Shown here: positions 34,955 through 44,063 of the stretch, piece after piece
Numbering within the stretch: the first letter of the stretch is position 1
Layout: the number at the start of each line of letters is the position of its first letter
Made by a program: the position numbers and the translations under genes
Notes under the pieces: model-generated
Told to the model about the DNA's origin: nothing
Database searches by the model: none
What the model saw: only the letters and a program-made list of their open reading frames with translations
NCBI GenBank assembly: GCA_050942895.1
Contig: JBMNOE010000012.1
Coordinates: 4,441-68,440 of the forward strand
DNA length: 64,000 nt
Source: JBNRMR01 sp050942895
GTDB taxonomy: Bacteria; Bacillota; Clostridia; Christensenellales; UBA1750
Direction of reading: 5' to 3'

Positions 34955-37042
34955 CTATTCAAGCACAAATACGACCCCATCCTTTGCAGGAATGAATAAC
35001 CCAAATACGCCGTTTGAGCTGCAAGTGACGCCCGATCCCCGCAGGATTTCGCCAAATCCGGTTGCAGAAGGTATTATTACCGTGACAGCGGCCTCTTCAT
35101 CACCATGATTTATCGCCCAGGCGTAGCGGCGGCCATCTCCCTGGCTTATGCGGACCGTCACATTCTCATCGCTGACCCGTGCCATTTGCAAAACACCAGC
35201 CCTGCGGGTGATTTCACCGAACAGGGACAGCACCTCCTGCGGCGCGCTGCTGTCGAAGGCCTCCGAGGGAAAAGTGCCGATCAGTATGGTTTTACCTTCG
35301 CCATATTTGTGCTCGGCGGCGGCAATCCCTCCGTCTGAATATCGGGCCAGTTCCGTTGCGCCCATCAGAGTATACTTTTGCCGGAACAGCCCGCCCGGAA
35401 TGTTTTTAATGCCGCTCTCTTTCCAATCGAAAAAGATGCGGTCCTTAAGGTCGGGCATAAACTCCACATCACACTCGCTCACTCCGAAAAGCCTGTCAAG
35501 GCCGTAATTTGGCTGCACGGTTCCGACGCGGCCGCCCTCGCCAAAATAGCCGGGCAATCCCTCGCAGATTAAGCATCCGCCTTTGCCCACCCAATCTTTC
35601 AGCCTAGCGGCATCGCTTTCTGAAAGGTGGATAGGGTATGGGAAGTAGAGCGCCCGATATCCGTCGATATCGTCAAAATGAACATAATCGGCCTGTATAT
35701 TCCTGGCTTCAAACGCCCTGAATGCTCCCCTTAAGCAGCGCATGTAAAAACGGCCTTCTCCTGCCTGCTGCATCAGGTTGTTAAAATCCTGAATCGCATC
35801 ATGCACCACAAGCCCAATATCGCCCTTGACGGGCCGCGATGCCATCAACAGGCTGGTGCTGCTGTCATTCGCCCACTTTCCAACCTCTGAAGCGGCTTTT
35901 GAGCGGCAGTTTGGGGTTCCATCGTTTGAATAAAGGCCAAAGGCTCCGAACAACGGCCCATCAAGCAGCGAGCGCCATCTTGTCCAGATCAAGCCTCGGG
36001 CGCCTCCGGCAAGGGAAACAAGGCTCCACAGCCTTACATCGCCTGCCGTAGCGACCCTGCCGTCGGACTTCTCACGCCCGATCACCTGGGGCTGGAGCCA
36101 CAAAGGACCGCCCTGCATCTCGGCATGCCAGAAATCCTTTCCCCGCGATGCGCCGCGTGTTCTGTCAACGGCCTCCCAATGCCGCCATTTTTCATTGCCG
36201 CGGCGGCAGGCCACAAAGGTAAAGCCGTATGACTCGACCAAAGAAGCGGCGATCCAGTCATCGGAGCCGCTGGCATAGGAGTCAACCGACCCGGAAACGC
36301 CATGGGCGGTTATTTTCGCATCGGGATCAACCGAGCGGATAATATCGATGCTCCAGCGCATATTTTCAAAGGCGCGCTCTTTGCAGAACTCCTGCCAATC
36401 CATGCTATCAGGAAACTGCGCCTGAACCTTTGGAGCCATGACCTGCTTCCAGTCGGTATAGCCGTATCGGCGCCAGGCGTCTGAAAGCGCTTCGAGAGAA
36501 CCGTATTTAGCGCGCAGCCAGTCCCTGAAGCTTTCCTGGGTGGCGGGGCAGTGGCAGGTGCTGCGGGAATAGTGGCATTCGTTGTTGATATCATACCCGT
36601 AAAGCGCCGGATGCCCTTTGTAGCGGGAGGCCAGTGCACGCAGAAAATTGCCGGTGTATTGGCGAGCGTCGGAATTATCACAGCAGAGCCCGCCGGTGAA
36701 TCCACCGGTTGCGGTCGAGTTCCCCATGCTGCTCAGCGTAACCGAGCCGTCTGCTTTTTGGCTCAACAGTTCGGGGCGCTCGTAATAGAGCCATTCCGGA
36801 AGGCTTTTTATCTCAGCGATAATGGTGCGGATGCCGTATTTTGCGGCCAGCTCCATCTGCTTGTCATACTTCGACCAATCATATACACCGGGCCGAGTTT
36901 CGATTGCACTCCACAAAAACCAGTGGCGAAACAGATTCATGCCATCTGAAGCGGCCTGTGCGTAATCGCGCTCCCAGTCACCCTCTGGCGGATTGCTTCT
37001 TCGGTAGTATACTGCTCCGAATACCGCCTGCGGTTTGTTCAT
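34955..37042 (-). CDS. GH42 beta-galactosidase
   Basis: This is 695 residues and cytoplasmic. The N-terminal TIM barrel carries the acid/base Glu in YGYDINNECHYS near 152 and the nucleophile Glu in FWHAEMQGGPLW near 322. The trimerisation (GATase-like) domain and the C-terminal beta domain (about 400-630 and 630-695) are present, so it is full length. It would hydrolyse galactosides from the same glycans that yield fucose. ATG follows AGGATGAGG. Promoter repeats lie directly upstream. Confidence 0.9.
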   Translation of the reverse strand: MNKPQAVFGAVYYRRSNPPEGDWERDYAQAASDGMNLFRHWFLWSAIETRPGVYDWSKYDKQMELAAKYGIRTIIAEIKSLPEWLYYERPELLSQKADGSVTLSSMGNSTATGGFTGGLCCDNSDARQYTGNFLRALASRYKGHPALYGYDINNECHYSRSTCHCPATQESFRDWLRAKYGSLEALSDAWRRYGYTDWKQVMAPKVQAQFPDSMDWQEFCKERAFENMRWSIDIIRSVDPDAKITAHGVSGSVDSYASGSDDWIAASLVESYGFTFVACRRGNEKWRHWEAVDRTRGASRGKDFWHAEMQGGPLWLQPQVIGREKSDGRVATAGDVRLWSLVSLAGGARGLIWTRWRSLLDGPLFGAFGLYSNDGTPNCRSKAASEVGKWANDSSTSLLMASRPVKGDIGLVVHDAIQDFNNLMQQAGEGRFYMRCLRGAFRAFEARNIQADYVHFDDIDGYRALYFPYPIHLSESDAARLKDWVGKGGCLICEGLPGYFGEGGRVGTVQPNYGLDRLFGVSECDVEFMPDLKDRIFFDWKESGIKNIPGGLFRQKYTLMGATELARYSDGGIAAAEHKYGEGKTILIGTFPSEAFDSSAPQEVLSLFGEITRRAGVLQMARVSDENVTVRISQGDGRRYAWAINHGDEEAAVTVIIPSATGFGEILRGSGVTCSSNGVFGLFIPAKDGVVFVLE

Positions 37043-37084
37043 TCACCTCATCCTTTCCATATTATGTTTTTATCCTATGAAATC

Positions 37085-37254
37085 ATTATACCATGTTTGT
37101 CGGCGTGCAAATGACGGATTTTCCCGCCGATCCGCGGTTTCCTTCGGAAATTGCTAAACTTATTATACCGTGTTTGTCGGCGTGCAAATGACGGATTTTC
37201 CCCGCCGACCCGCAGTTTCCTTCGAAAATTGCTAAACTTATTATACCGTGTTTA
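37085..37254 (-). repeat. Tandem 77/78-bp repeat, each copy with a TATAAT box
   Basis: Two nearly complete copies (37085-37161, 37162-37239) and a 14-base third start begin with the word ATTATACC (TATAAT on the minus strand) and contain GTCATTTGCACGCCGACAAA and CCTTCGGAAATTGCTAAA-like words. The copy nearest GH42 has an extended -10 TGGTATAAT. The effect is to place three similar -10 boxes 77-78 bases apart in front of the gene. Confidence 0.75.
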
Positions 37255-37846
37255 CCCACTTTCACCCACGGAAAGCGCATCACCAGTTGACGTACCAGCG
37301 GCTGTTATATGCGCCGTGACCATCAGTCTCCCATGGCCTTTGCCTGCCCCATGTGTACGCCCGCCGGATACCTGCGAAACGCGATGATCACGGTTACCGG
37401 GCTATCCTACTAAATCTCCTCGATAATATAATGAGTTAAACGGGATATTATCGATGAAAAATCCCTTGAACAAGAAAAATATCCTTTGTGTATTCTTCCC
37501 GAGGGCGGCGGCCCCCAATGCTTCATGTGGCTCTTTGCAGCGCAGCAATTCCTCCAATAGAACCGCTATTCCCTGCCGTCAGCCGACAGCTATCAAATTC
37601 GGATAGGATCGCTATCTTTAAGCACATTTTTATGCTTGTTAATACTTATCAATAAGCTGCTGACAGCTCCCAGGGGCTTCTGCCTTTTCCTTGAAAGGAG
37701 GAGTCACTTTAAGAATTCCCTCTCTCATTTTCCCTTTCGCCAAAATAGCCAAACGTGGCCGCGCAAATCAGCTCTGGAAATGATGTGGAAGGCAGAAAAA
37801 GGGACGCCGCAGTGGCGTCCCCGAATTGTTTTTGAGCTAAACCCTT
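37255..37846 (+). other. Gap between GH42 promoter repeats and fucO
   Basis: I see no convincing gene. The minus strand near 37290-37380 reads ETDGHGAYNSRWYVNW-stop, which could be the end of a lost protein, but nothing upstream supports it. No clear terminator hairpin is visible. Confidence 0.4.
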
Positions 37847-38998
37847 TTATTTCAGCAGCGAGAGATAGAGCCCTATGATGTCCTCCACGCTGGTTTCCTT
37901 GGGATTGCCCGGGCGGCAGGCATCGTCAAATGCGGACTGGGCAAGGAAGGGTATGTCCTCCTTTTTCACTATCGAATTAAGATCCTCGGGAATGCCCACA
38001 TCCTTTGAAAGCTGCTTAACGGCATCTATAGCGGCCTTGCGGTATTCCTCCTGAGTCATACTTCCTGTGCCGGCAACGCCCATGGCCTGGGCAATATACC
38101 TGTATTTATCCCCCGTTGCTTCGGCGTTATATTCCATAACGGTCGGCAAAATGATGGCGTTTGCAATGCCGTGGGCAGTATCATAAAGAGCGCCCAGAGG
38201 ATGCGCCATGGAGTGGACGATGCCAAGGCCGACGTTTGAAAAGCCCATTCCGGCGATATACTGGCCCAGCGCCATGCCCTCGAAGCCCTGAGCGTCCCCA
38301 GCGCAGGCATTTCGCAGATGCTTTGACACCAGCTCAATCGCCTTCAGGTGGAACATGTCGGAAAGCTCCCAGGCGCCGGCGGTGATGTAGCCCTCGATGG
38401 CGTGGGTCAGTGCGTCCATCCCTGTGGCGGCGGTGAGAGACTTGGGCATTGTGGCCATCATGTCCGGGTCAACTACCGCGACGATGGGAATATCATGGGG
38501 GTCCACGCAGACCATCTTCCTATTGTTTTCTGCATCGGTGATGACATAGTTTATAGTAACCTCGGCGGCTGTTCCCGCTGTCGTCGGCACGGCGATCAAC
38601 GGTGCGCTGGGATTCTTCGTGGGGGCCACCCCCTCCAGGCTGCGCACATCGCTAAACTCCGGATTGGTGATTATGATTCCCACAGCCTTGGCCGCGTCGA
38701 TGGAGGAACCTCCGCCTATGGCGATCAGATAATCCGCGCCGGCCTTTTTATAGGCTTCAACCCCCGCCTGCACATTCTCTATGCTGGGGTTGGCCTTTAT
38801 GTCTGAAAAAACCTCGTAGGGCAGCTTTGCATTGTCCAGCACATCCAGAACCTTCTGGGAAACCCCGAATTTGATGAGATCCGGATCGGTGCAGACAAGC
38901 GCCTTCTTAAACCCCCTTGCGATAACCTCGTCCTTGATATGTTGTATAGCTCCTGAACCATGATAGGATGTTTCGTTTAAAATGAACCTTGCAGCCAT
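37847..38998 (-). CDS. fucO: Lactaldehyde reductase (iron-dependent alcohol dehydrogenase)
   Basis: This is 383 residues, aligning over its whole length with E. coli FucO as I remember it: ARFILNETSYHGSGA, then NADH-binding IGGGSSIDAAKA (about 97-108), VPTTAGTAAEVTINYVITD, and the metal ligands in TGMDALTHAIEG, GLGIVHSMAHPLGA and DTAHGIANA. FucO reduces L-lactaldehyde, made from fucose, to 1,2-propanediol, reoxidising NADH. No fucI, fucK or fucA is in the window. ATG follows AAAGGAGG by 7 bases. Confidence 0.92.
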   Translation of the reverse strand: MAARFILNETSYHGSGAIQHIKDEVIARGFKKALVCTDPDLIKFGVSQKVLDVLDNAKLPYEVFSDIKANPSIENVQAGVEAYKKAGADYLIAIGGGSSIDAAKAVGIIITNPEFSDVRSLEGVAPTKNPSAPLIAVPTTAGTAAEVTINYVITDAENNRKMVCVDPHDIPIVAVVDPDMMATMPKSLTAATGMDALTHAIEGYITAGAWELSDMFHLKAIELVSKHLRNACAGDAQGFEGMALGQYIAGMGFSNVGLGIVHSMAHPLGALYDTAHGIANAIILPTVMEYNAEATGDKYRYIAQAMGVAGTGSMTQEEYRKAAIDAVKQLSKDVGIPEDLNSIVKKEDIPFLAQSAFDDACRPGNPKETSVEDIIGLYLSLLK

Positions 38999-39011
38999 GA
39001 TAATACCTCCT

Positions 39012-39029
39012 TTGTTAATTATTTAACAT
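39012..39029. promoter_or_regulatory. Rex-like operator
   Basis: TTGTTAATTATTTAACAT matches the clostridial Rex consensus TTGTTAANNNNTTAACAA at every fixed position but the last. The TGTTAA/TTAACA arms are a perfect inverted repeat. It overlaps the end of the -10 box of fucO, so binding would block transcription. Rex releases DNA when NADH is high, which fits an NADH-consuming reductase. Confidence 0.75.
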
Positions 39030-39056
39030 TGTACCATTTTCATGTAAAATTTACAA
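39028..39056 (-). promoter_or_regulatory. fucO promoter
   Basis: On the minus strand, TTGTAA (39056-39051) and TACAAT (39033-39028) are 17 bp apart. A second small palindrome TGTAAAATTTACA (39043-39055) covers the -35 side and might be another binding site. Confidence 0.7.
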
Positions 39057-39324
39057 TACCTCAGGGCACTGAACGCAGGTTTTTTTATTTTAAAACCCAA
39101 TCAGCCCAAGCCAAAAGGCCAGACTTCAGCTCAGATTGCAGTTTTTCTTCTTCAAAACGCTTGTATATAACCTAATTTTTATATTTATATTTAAAATGCT
39201 TTTAAATCTATTTGCTTTTTTAACGAGCGCGACGAAAAATCCGCCCGATCATTAGCAAAAACATATTGACATATTTTGTGTAAATATTCTTTTGTATTTT
39301 TTATGAGACCGCCGCCCAAAGATA

Positions 39325-39333
39325 TGCTATAAT
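39325..39333 (+). promoter_or_regulatory. Extended -10 promoter
   Basis: TGCTATAAT is an extended -10 for the reductase gene that starts 32 bases on. No good -35 is at the usual distance. TTGACA near 39268 is too far upstream to pair with it. Confidence 0.5.
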
Positions 39334-39364
39334 AGATGGATAAATGGTTAGAAAGGGTAAGGCC

Positions 39365-39937
39365 ATGAAAACTCTTATAATCAACGGCTCTCCCAGAAGA
39401 AGGGGAGATTCCTACGCGCTTTTGACCAAAATAAAGGAAAATCTTAAGGGCGATATCGACGAGGTTTTCGCCTATTATGACAGAATCACCCCCTGCGTTG
39501 ACTGCCGCCGCTGCTGGCAGCAGCCCGGCTGTGTGTTCATTGATGATATGGACAGGGTGTATGCCGACGATTATGACTCCGTGATAATCGCCTCACCCCT
39601 TTATATGTCCGGCCTCACAGGCCCTCTGGTCAGCCTGGCCAGCCGATTCCAGTGCCGCTATGCTCAAAAGCGCTTTTTAAAGCAAGATTTGAACCTGCGC
39701 CCCAAAACAGGAGCCTTGATAATCACCGGCGGAGGCGACGGCAAAACGGGCCATGCCATAAGCCTCGCCAAATGGATGTTCAAACACATGAACGCAAACC
39801 TTCCGGAAGAAAACATAATACTTTCAATGAACACCGATGAAAGCCCCGCCAGAGACGATGTCGCCGCCCTAAAAAAGGCTGGGGAGACCGCCATTCGCCT
39901 GAATGCGGCTAACTGCAAGGCCCAAGGCAACCGCTGA
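39365..39937 (+). CDS. Flavodoxin-fold NAD(P)H reductase
   Basis: This is 190 residues. The phosphate loop for FMN is INGSPRRRGDSYALL at about 5-19, followed by PCVDCRRCWQQPGCVFIDDM and ASPLYMSGLTGPL, typical of the iron-sulfur-type flavoprotein/NADPH-dependent FMN reductase family. ATG 39365 is chosen because AGAAAGG precedes it. An ATG 21 bases upstream has no site. It would act in the cytoplasm as an oxidoreductase with an unknown partner. Confidence 0.82.
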   Translation: MKTLIINGSPRRRGDSYALLTKIKENLKGDIDEVFAYYDRITPCVDCRRCWQQPGCVFIDDMDRVYADDYDSVIIASPLYMSGLTGPLVSLASRFQCRYAQKRFLKQDLNLRPKTGALIITGGGDGKTGHAISLAKWMFKHMNANLPEENIILSMNTDESPARDDVAALKKAGETAIRLNAANCKAQGNR

Positions 39938-40049
39938 AAGATGCATAAAACCCTTTGAGCATCCGCGAATCTGTTCTTTGCAGTGGTGGAAAACTTTTTT
40001 AATTTGGTGTAAAATGGGCAATAAACTAACGCAGACAGGGGGCAAGCGC

Positions 40050-40664
40050 GTGATTACTTTGGAGAAAACAAGCGTATACAATCTTGAAAATGCATTAAGG
40101 GGCGCCCGTAACCCCATGAACAGTTGGGGCAGGATGGACAGCGCATACGACGAAAATGGCGATTACATTCTGGGCGAAGCCGACCTTACCCTTTTGACGC
40201 AGCTTTGCAGAGCCGGCAGCGACCACAGGAAGTTCATGCGGCAGATCTTTTTAAGCGTGGATATCTGCGCTCCCCTTTACTGGTGGAAGGAGTTTGACAC
40301 TTACAAGGTGGGCACAACGGCCAACTCAACCAGCACCATGCACAAAATTCACAGCAAGCCCTTTGAGCCGGACGATTTCAGCCACGATAAAATGAGCGAA
40401 AGCACTCTGGCCGTATTGGAGAGTATAATCACCCATCTGGAGGTCGAGAGGAAGGCATTTGTCCAGACGAAGGACAAGGCGCATTGGTGGAATATGATAC
40501 AATTGCTTCCCTCCAGCTACAACCAACTTCGCACCTGCACCATGTCATATGAGAACCTGCGCAATATGTACCATGCCAGAAAGAGCCACAAGCTGGACGA
40601 ATGGCGCGAGTACTGCCGCTGGGTGGAAGCCCTGCCGTATTCAAAGCAGCTCATAATCGGATGA
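40050..40664 (+). CDS. Conserved hypothetical protein of Clostridia
   Basis: This is 204 residues if GTG 40050 is used (AGGGGGC 8 bases before). ATG 40016 would add 11 residues but has no site. The text NALRGARNPMNSWGRMDSAY, APLYWWKEFDTYKVGT and LLPSSYNQLRTCTMSYENL resembles an uncharacterised clostridial family that I recall as often phage- or thymidylate-synthase-adjacent. I see no catalytic motif that settles a function. It has no membrane segments. Confidence 0.65.
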   Translation: MITLEKTSVYNLENALRGARNPMNSWGRMDSAYDENGDYILGEADLTLLTQLCRAGSDHRKFMRQIFLSVDICAPLYWWKEFDTYKVGTTANSTSTMHKIHSKPFEPDDFSHDKMSESTLAVLESIITHLEVERKAFVQTKDKAHWWNMIQLLPSSYNQLRTCTMSYENLRNMYHARKSHKLDEWREYCRWVEALPYSKQLIIG

Positions 40665-40686
40665 AAATCAGCGAGGATAGGCTGAC

Positions 40687-40740
40687 GAAAAAAATAAAAG
40701 CGCCCTTGAATATGTAAATTGAATATTCTTGGGCGCTTTA
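40687..40740 (-). terminator. Rho-independent terminator
   Basis: AAAGCGCCC pairs with GGGCGCTTT, and inside it GAATAT with ATATTC. On the minus strand the stem is followed by TTTTATTTTTTT. It ends the Cys/Pro-rich protein gene, and its arm also closes the plus-strand gene. Confidence 0.8.
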
Positions 40741-40770
40741 GTCTATGCCTTAAATAAAAGTCCTATACTA

Positions 40771-41589
40771 TTACCAGCAATCTCCATGTCTCCCCGGCGC
40801 ATCCGGCGGATAAAGGGGCAGGCATGGCACGGGCCGGCAATCGGGCAGAAGTCTTTCAGGTCTTCTTTGAGGCTTTTGCGGCGGCTCCTTGGGTCCCCAG
40901 CCGCAGCCGCTGTCAGGCTCGGGCGGCCCCAGCCACGGCATTGGGCTATGCGGTCTTTTGGGCGAACAAACAGGCGGGCAAACAGGCCTTTGAGGTGGGC
41001 AAACAGGCCTTTGGGGCGGGCAAACAGGTGGGCAAATGGGCGGGGCAGGCAAGGATGGCCTGCAAGGGTCGGGGGCGCACCAATGCGGCGGGCGGAAAGG
41101 CGGGCAGGCGGGCTCGCAGCAGGGCGATTCCACCACCACGAAAAGCGCCGCGCAGACGGTCACCCTCATGGCGAACATGTTGTTTCCGCAGTATTCCACC
41201 GCAGAAACGATCGCTTGGTCAATAAGCACCCGAAGATCATATGGCGCCACCTCCGGCACCCTCACAAGCACATCAAAGGGCAGCGAGATAATGCCTTCAA
41301 CGCAAACGGTTCCTCGGGAGCATTTTGTCTTGTATTCGATTCTAACTGGCGCCGTGATGCAGCCCGTGACCCTTTTCATCAGGGGTCTGCCCGGCACTGG
41401 ACACATTGTTAAATCTTCCAGACACGGCTTGCATATGTCAATTTCAGCGCAGATCACGCATAGGTCATATGATATATCGCGCATCGGCTCTACATAAGCG
41501 TGCACGGTCTGATTTCTAAAGTTTACCGGAGCCCTGTCATATACTCGCAGGGACTGCGGCGAGCAGCAATTGGACGGGTTGAAATGCAT
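40771..41589 (-). CDS. SPOCS-like domain protein with Cys/Pro-rich tail
   Basis: This is 272 residues. Residues 20-155 (VPGRPLMKRVTGCITAPVRI, then ISLPFDVLVRVPEVAPYDLR and FAMRVTVCAALFVVVES) look like the beta-rich domain of the DUF3794/SPOCS type seen in spore coat and SipL-like proteins. The remainder has CPP and RPVCPP units repeated (near 40960-41040) and many Cys, as in proteins that crosslink in a spore coat. There is no signal peptide. A spore-surface role is inference. Confidence 0.65.
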   Translation of the reverse strand: MHFNPSNCCSPQSLRVYDRAPVNFRNQTVHAYVEPMRDISYDLCVICAEIDICKPCLEDLTMCPVPGRPLMKRVTGCITAPVRIEYKTKCSRGTVCVEGIISLPFDVLVRVPEVAPYDLRVLIDQAIVSAVEYCGNNMFAMRVTVCAALFVVVESPCCEPACPPFRPPHWCAPDPCRPSLPAPPICPPVCPPQRPVCPPQRPVCPPVCSPKRPHSPMPWLGPPEPDSGCGWGPKEPPQKPQRRPERLLPDCRPVPCLPLYPPDAPGRHGDCW

Positions 41590-41692
41590 GGGTATCCCTC
41601 CTACGCTACATTATATACATTTGATAATCCCCGCGTGATTCAATATTGCTCCCTGCAAAAAGGAGTGCTATAATCTGAAAAAGGAGACTGCC

Positions 41693-42244
41693 ATGAAAGA
41701 TAATTTTTACAAAATCGTCCCTTTGAAGGATGGCCGGGAAGCAGTCCTGCGCCCGCTGATGCCCTCGGACGCCCGGGAAATGATTGCCGTGATGAAACAG
41801 ACCGCTGACGAAACCCGCTTTTTAACATATGAGCCCGGCGAATTTCCCTTTACCCTTGAACAGGAGCAAGCAGTCATCGAAAAATCCTTTCAAAATGAAA
41901 ATGTCCTCTGGCTGGCGGCGGTAATAGACGGCAGGATTGCCGGCACCTGCGAGGGAAGAATGATCTCCGGCAAGAGCCGTCTGCGCCACCGGGTGGGCCT
42001 TGGCATATCCATTTTGCAGCAGTATTGGGGCCTTGGCCTCGGGCGGGCGCTGATGGGCGAAATAATCCTCTGGGCAAGGCAGAAGGGCTTTGAGCAAATT
42101 GAGCTGGGCGTGGTGGCGAACAACGAAAGGGCAATCAGCCTTTACAAAAGCCTGGGCTTTGAGATCACCGGCACAGTCCCAAGGCATATGAAGTATCATG
42201 ACGGCACATACAGCGATGAATATTTGATGACATTGTTCCTTTAG
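41693..42244 (+). CDS. GNAT acetyltransferase
   Basis: This is 183 residues with the whole GNAT fold: LRPLMPSDAREMIAVM at the start, the CoA loop HRVGLGISILQQYWGLGLGR at about 98-117, and the last strand FEQIELGVVANNERAISLYK. The substrate is unknown. The next GNAT gene begins 26 bases further on, in the same direction, and may be co-transcribed. GGAGA 8 bases before the ATG. Confidence 0.85.
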   Translation: MKDNFYKIVPLKDGREAVLRPLMPSDAREMIAVMKQTADETRFLTYEPGEFPFTLEQEQAVIEKSFQNENVLWLAAVIDGRIAGTCEGRMISGKSRLRHRVGLGISILQQYWGLGLGRALMGEIILWARQKGFEQIELGVVANNERAISLYKSLGFEITGTVPRHMKYHDGTYSDEYLMTLFL

Positions 42245-42269
42245 CTTTTTATCGAACGGAGGAAACAAG

Positions 42270-42863
42270 ATGGATATCGACATCGTGAAGCTCGTGCCTG
42301 AACTGGCGGATGATTACGTCCGCTTTTTTGACGATACTCCCCATGACGACCATACCGACGATGGAAAATGCTATTGCGTGTGCTGGTGCAGCGACGATTC
42401 CGCCGGCAGGGACTTTTCATCCCGGGAGAAAAGGAGGGCTCTGGCCGAAAATTACGTCCGGGACGGCAGCATACAGGGCTATCTCGCCTACCGCGGCGGA
42501 GAGATCGTAGGCTGGTGCAATGCCAACGCAAAGTCAGATTGCCTGAAATGCATAAGCTGGCGGCGGTTTATGGGCGCGATTTCGACAGGGGATGTTGCGA
42601 ATGATTTAAAAGTAAAATCAATATTCTGCTTTGTGATCGCGCCGGACATGCAAAGGAAGGGGATCGCCGGGAAACTGCTGGAGCGGGTCTGCCATGACGC
42701 GGCTATGGATGGCTTTGATTTTGTCGAAGCCTATCCCAACAGGGAGTTCAAGGGCCCGGCGGAGGATTTCATGGGGCCGATCCAGCTATATTTAAAGAAT
42801 GGATTTTCCCTCCATCACGAGACGGAGCGGAAACTTGTGATCAGGAAAAGACTCAAAGGCTGA
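42270..42863 (+). CDS. GNAT acetyltransferase
   Basis: This is 197 residues. The CoA-binding region is IFCFVIAPDMQRKGIAGKLL at about 115-134, and the closing part is VEAYPNREFKGPAEDF. The N-terminal insert YCVCWCSDDSAGRDF holds three Cys and is unlike the neighbouring GNAT. It follows GGAGGAAAC. The substrate is unknown. Confidence 0.82.
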   Translation: MDIDIVKLVPELADDYVRFFDDTPHDDHTDDGKCYCVCWCSDDSAGRDFSSREKRRALAENYVRDGSIQGYLAYRGGEIVGWCNANAKSDCLKCISWRRFMGAISTGDVANDLKVKSIFCFVIAPDMQRKGIAGKLLERVCHDAAMDGFDFVEAYPNREFKGPAEDFMGPIQLYLKNGFSLHHETERKLVIRKRLKG

Positions 42864-42938
42864 AACACAAAGGAGAGAGCAGCGCTCCCTACTTTTTTAC
42901 ATCCTGCCAATTTATTTTATATTTTCCAGATATCTGAG
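42863..42938. repeat. Copy 1 of a direct repeat: peptidase 3' end plus terminator
   Basis: The 76 bases from AAACACAAAGGAGAGAGC to GATATCTGAG match 43072-43150 closely. The copy contains the end of the M23 peptidase frame on the minus strand (LRYLENIK-stop) without the rest of the gene. Its hairpin GGAGAGAGC/GCTCCCTAC has two mismatches and then TTTTTT, so it may end the GNAT gene upstream. Confidence 0.7.
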
Positions 42939-43071
42939 CATTCCTTTAGTTTTGCCGGCAATGAAATGAAGCTGATGACGATATCGCAAAATCCTAACCC
43001 GATCGGCCTGGGATTTCACAGGGATGATCCAGTTGTTTTTAAAAACTGTTTTTTCAAATAATAAAAACTTT

Positions 43072-43150
43072 AAACACAAAGGAGAGAGCCGTGCTCCCTC
43101 CTTTTTTATTCTATCCTGCCAACTTATTTTATGTTTTCCAGATATCTGAG
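43072..43150. repeat. Copy 2 of the direct repeat, with terminator
   Basis: It contains the true end of the M23 peptidase gene and the hairpin AGGAGAGAGC/GCTCCCTCCT (one mismatch) followed by TTTTTT on the plus strand. Confidence 0.7.
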
Positions 43151-43948
43151 AAACGGGTAGGGGTTCACCGCCGTGTGGTTGGACGGCACATACATGCCCA
43201 CATGCAGATGGGGTATCATCACATCATCCGTGCCCTCGGGGCCGTAGCCCGTGGAGCCGGCAAGGCCGATGACCTCCCCCGCATGGACTGCCTTGCCCAC
43301 ATAAAGCCCGGAGGCGTATGCGCTAAGATGGGCGTAATAGTAGTAAACGCCGTCAATGCCACGTATGCCAACTCGCCAGCCGCCCAGATTGTTCCAGCCC
43401 ATCCTCTCCACGCGGCCGTCTCCCATTGAGAGTATCGGCGTGCCCGTGTCGCAGATGATATCAACGCCCTCATGGCTGCGCTCGCCGCCGAAGCTGCGGT
43501 AGGCCATCCATGAATCCTCATACCAATACTGGACATCGCCATTTAAAGGGAAAACCTTGCCTGAGACCACATGCATTATGTCAGACATGCGGGCGATCTG
43601 CTTTTGTATATCGGTGCGAACGGATGAACTTTCCACATATATCTTTAGCTGCTCTCTCTCGCTTTTCCCCTCACCCAATGCCAATATGCCCGCAATTTTA
43701 TTGAGCAGCACCCCGTCGGGGTTTTGGATATCCCTGCCCTCGTATAGCCAGACCCCCACCAGCATATCCAGCGGAACGCTGCTGCCAGCCGCCTCCACGA
43801 AGGCCTCCAAGCCCCTGTCGCCAAATTCGCAGATGCTCAGCTTTCCGCTGGCAGCAGCAGTTGGCGGCGCAAAAACGGACAGCAGCACCAGGGCAGCCAG
43901 TAAAACCTTCACACCGGCCCTAATGCCCCTGTTCTTTGCATAATTCAT
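43124..43948 (-). CDS. Secreted M23-family metallopeptidase
   Basis: This is 274 residues. Residues 1-33 are a signal peptide (basic start, VLLAALVLLSVFAPPTAAA). The LytM domain spans about 150-265 with zinc ligands in RSHEGVDI and PHLHVGMY. The domain between is helical. It would cut peptidoglycan crosslinks outside the cell, possibly in growth or sporulation. It is monocistronic. A frame-in-frame copy of its last 30 bases lies in the neighbouring repeat. Confidence 0.88.
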   Translation of the reverse strand: MNYAKNRGIRAGVKVLLAALVLLSVFAPPTAAASGKLSICEFGDRGLEAFVEAAGSSVPLDMLVGVWLYEGRDIQNPDGVLLNKIAGILALGEGKSEREQLKIYVESSSVRTDIQKQIARMSDIMHVVSGKVFPLNGDVQYWYEDSWMAYRSFGGERSHEGVDIICDTGTPILSMGDGRVERMGWNNLGGWRVGIRGIDGVYYYYAHLSAYASGLYVGKAVHAGEVIGLAGSTGYGPEGTDDVMIPHLHVGMYVPSNHTAVNPYPFLRYLENIK

Positions 43949-44063
43949 AAGCGCGCTTCCTCCTTGTTACCTTTTCCTTAAGAAAGGTTTTTATTTTTAA
44001 AACGCGCGCCGCAACAGTTTTGTCACATCCAATTTTTGGCTGTAGTCAGCCCTTTTACAGCCT

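Noticed and set aside
40950..41040. Short repeats that look like a CRISPR array
   Set aside because: The units are 18-21 bases in tandem without unique spacers and encode CPP repeats of a protein.
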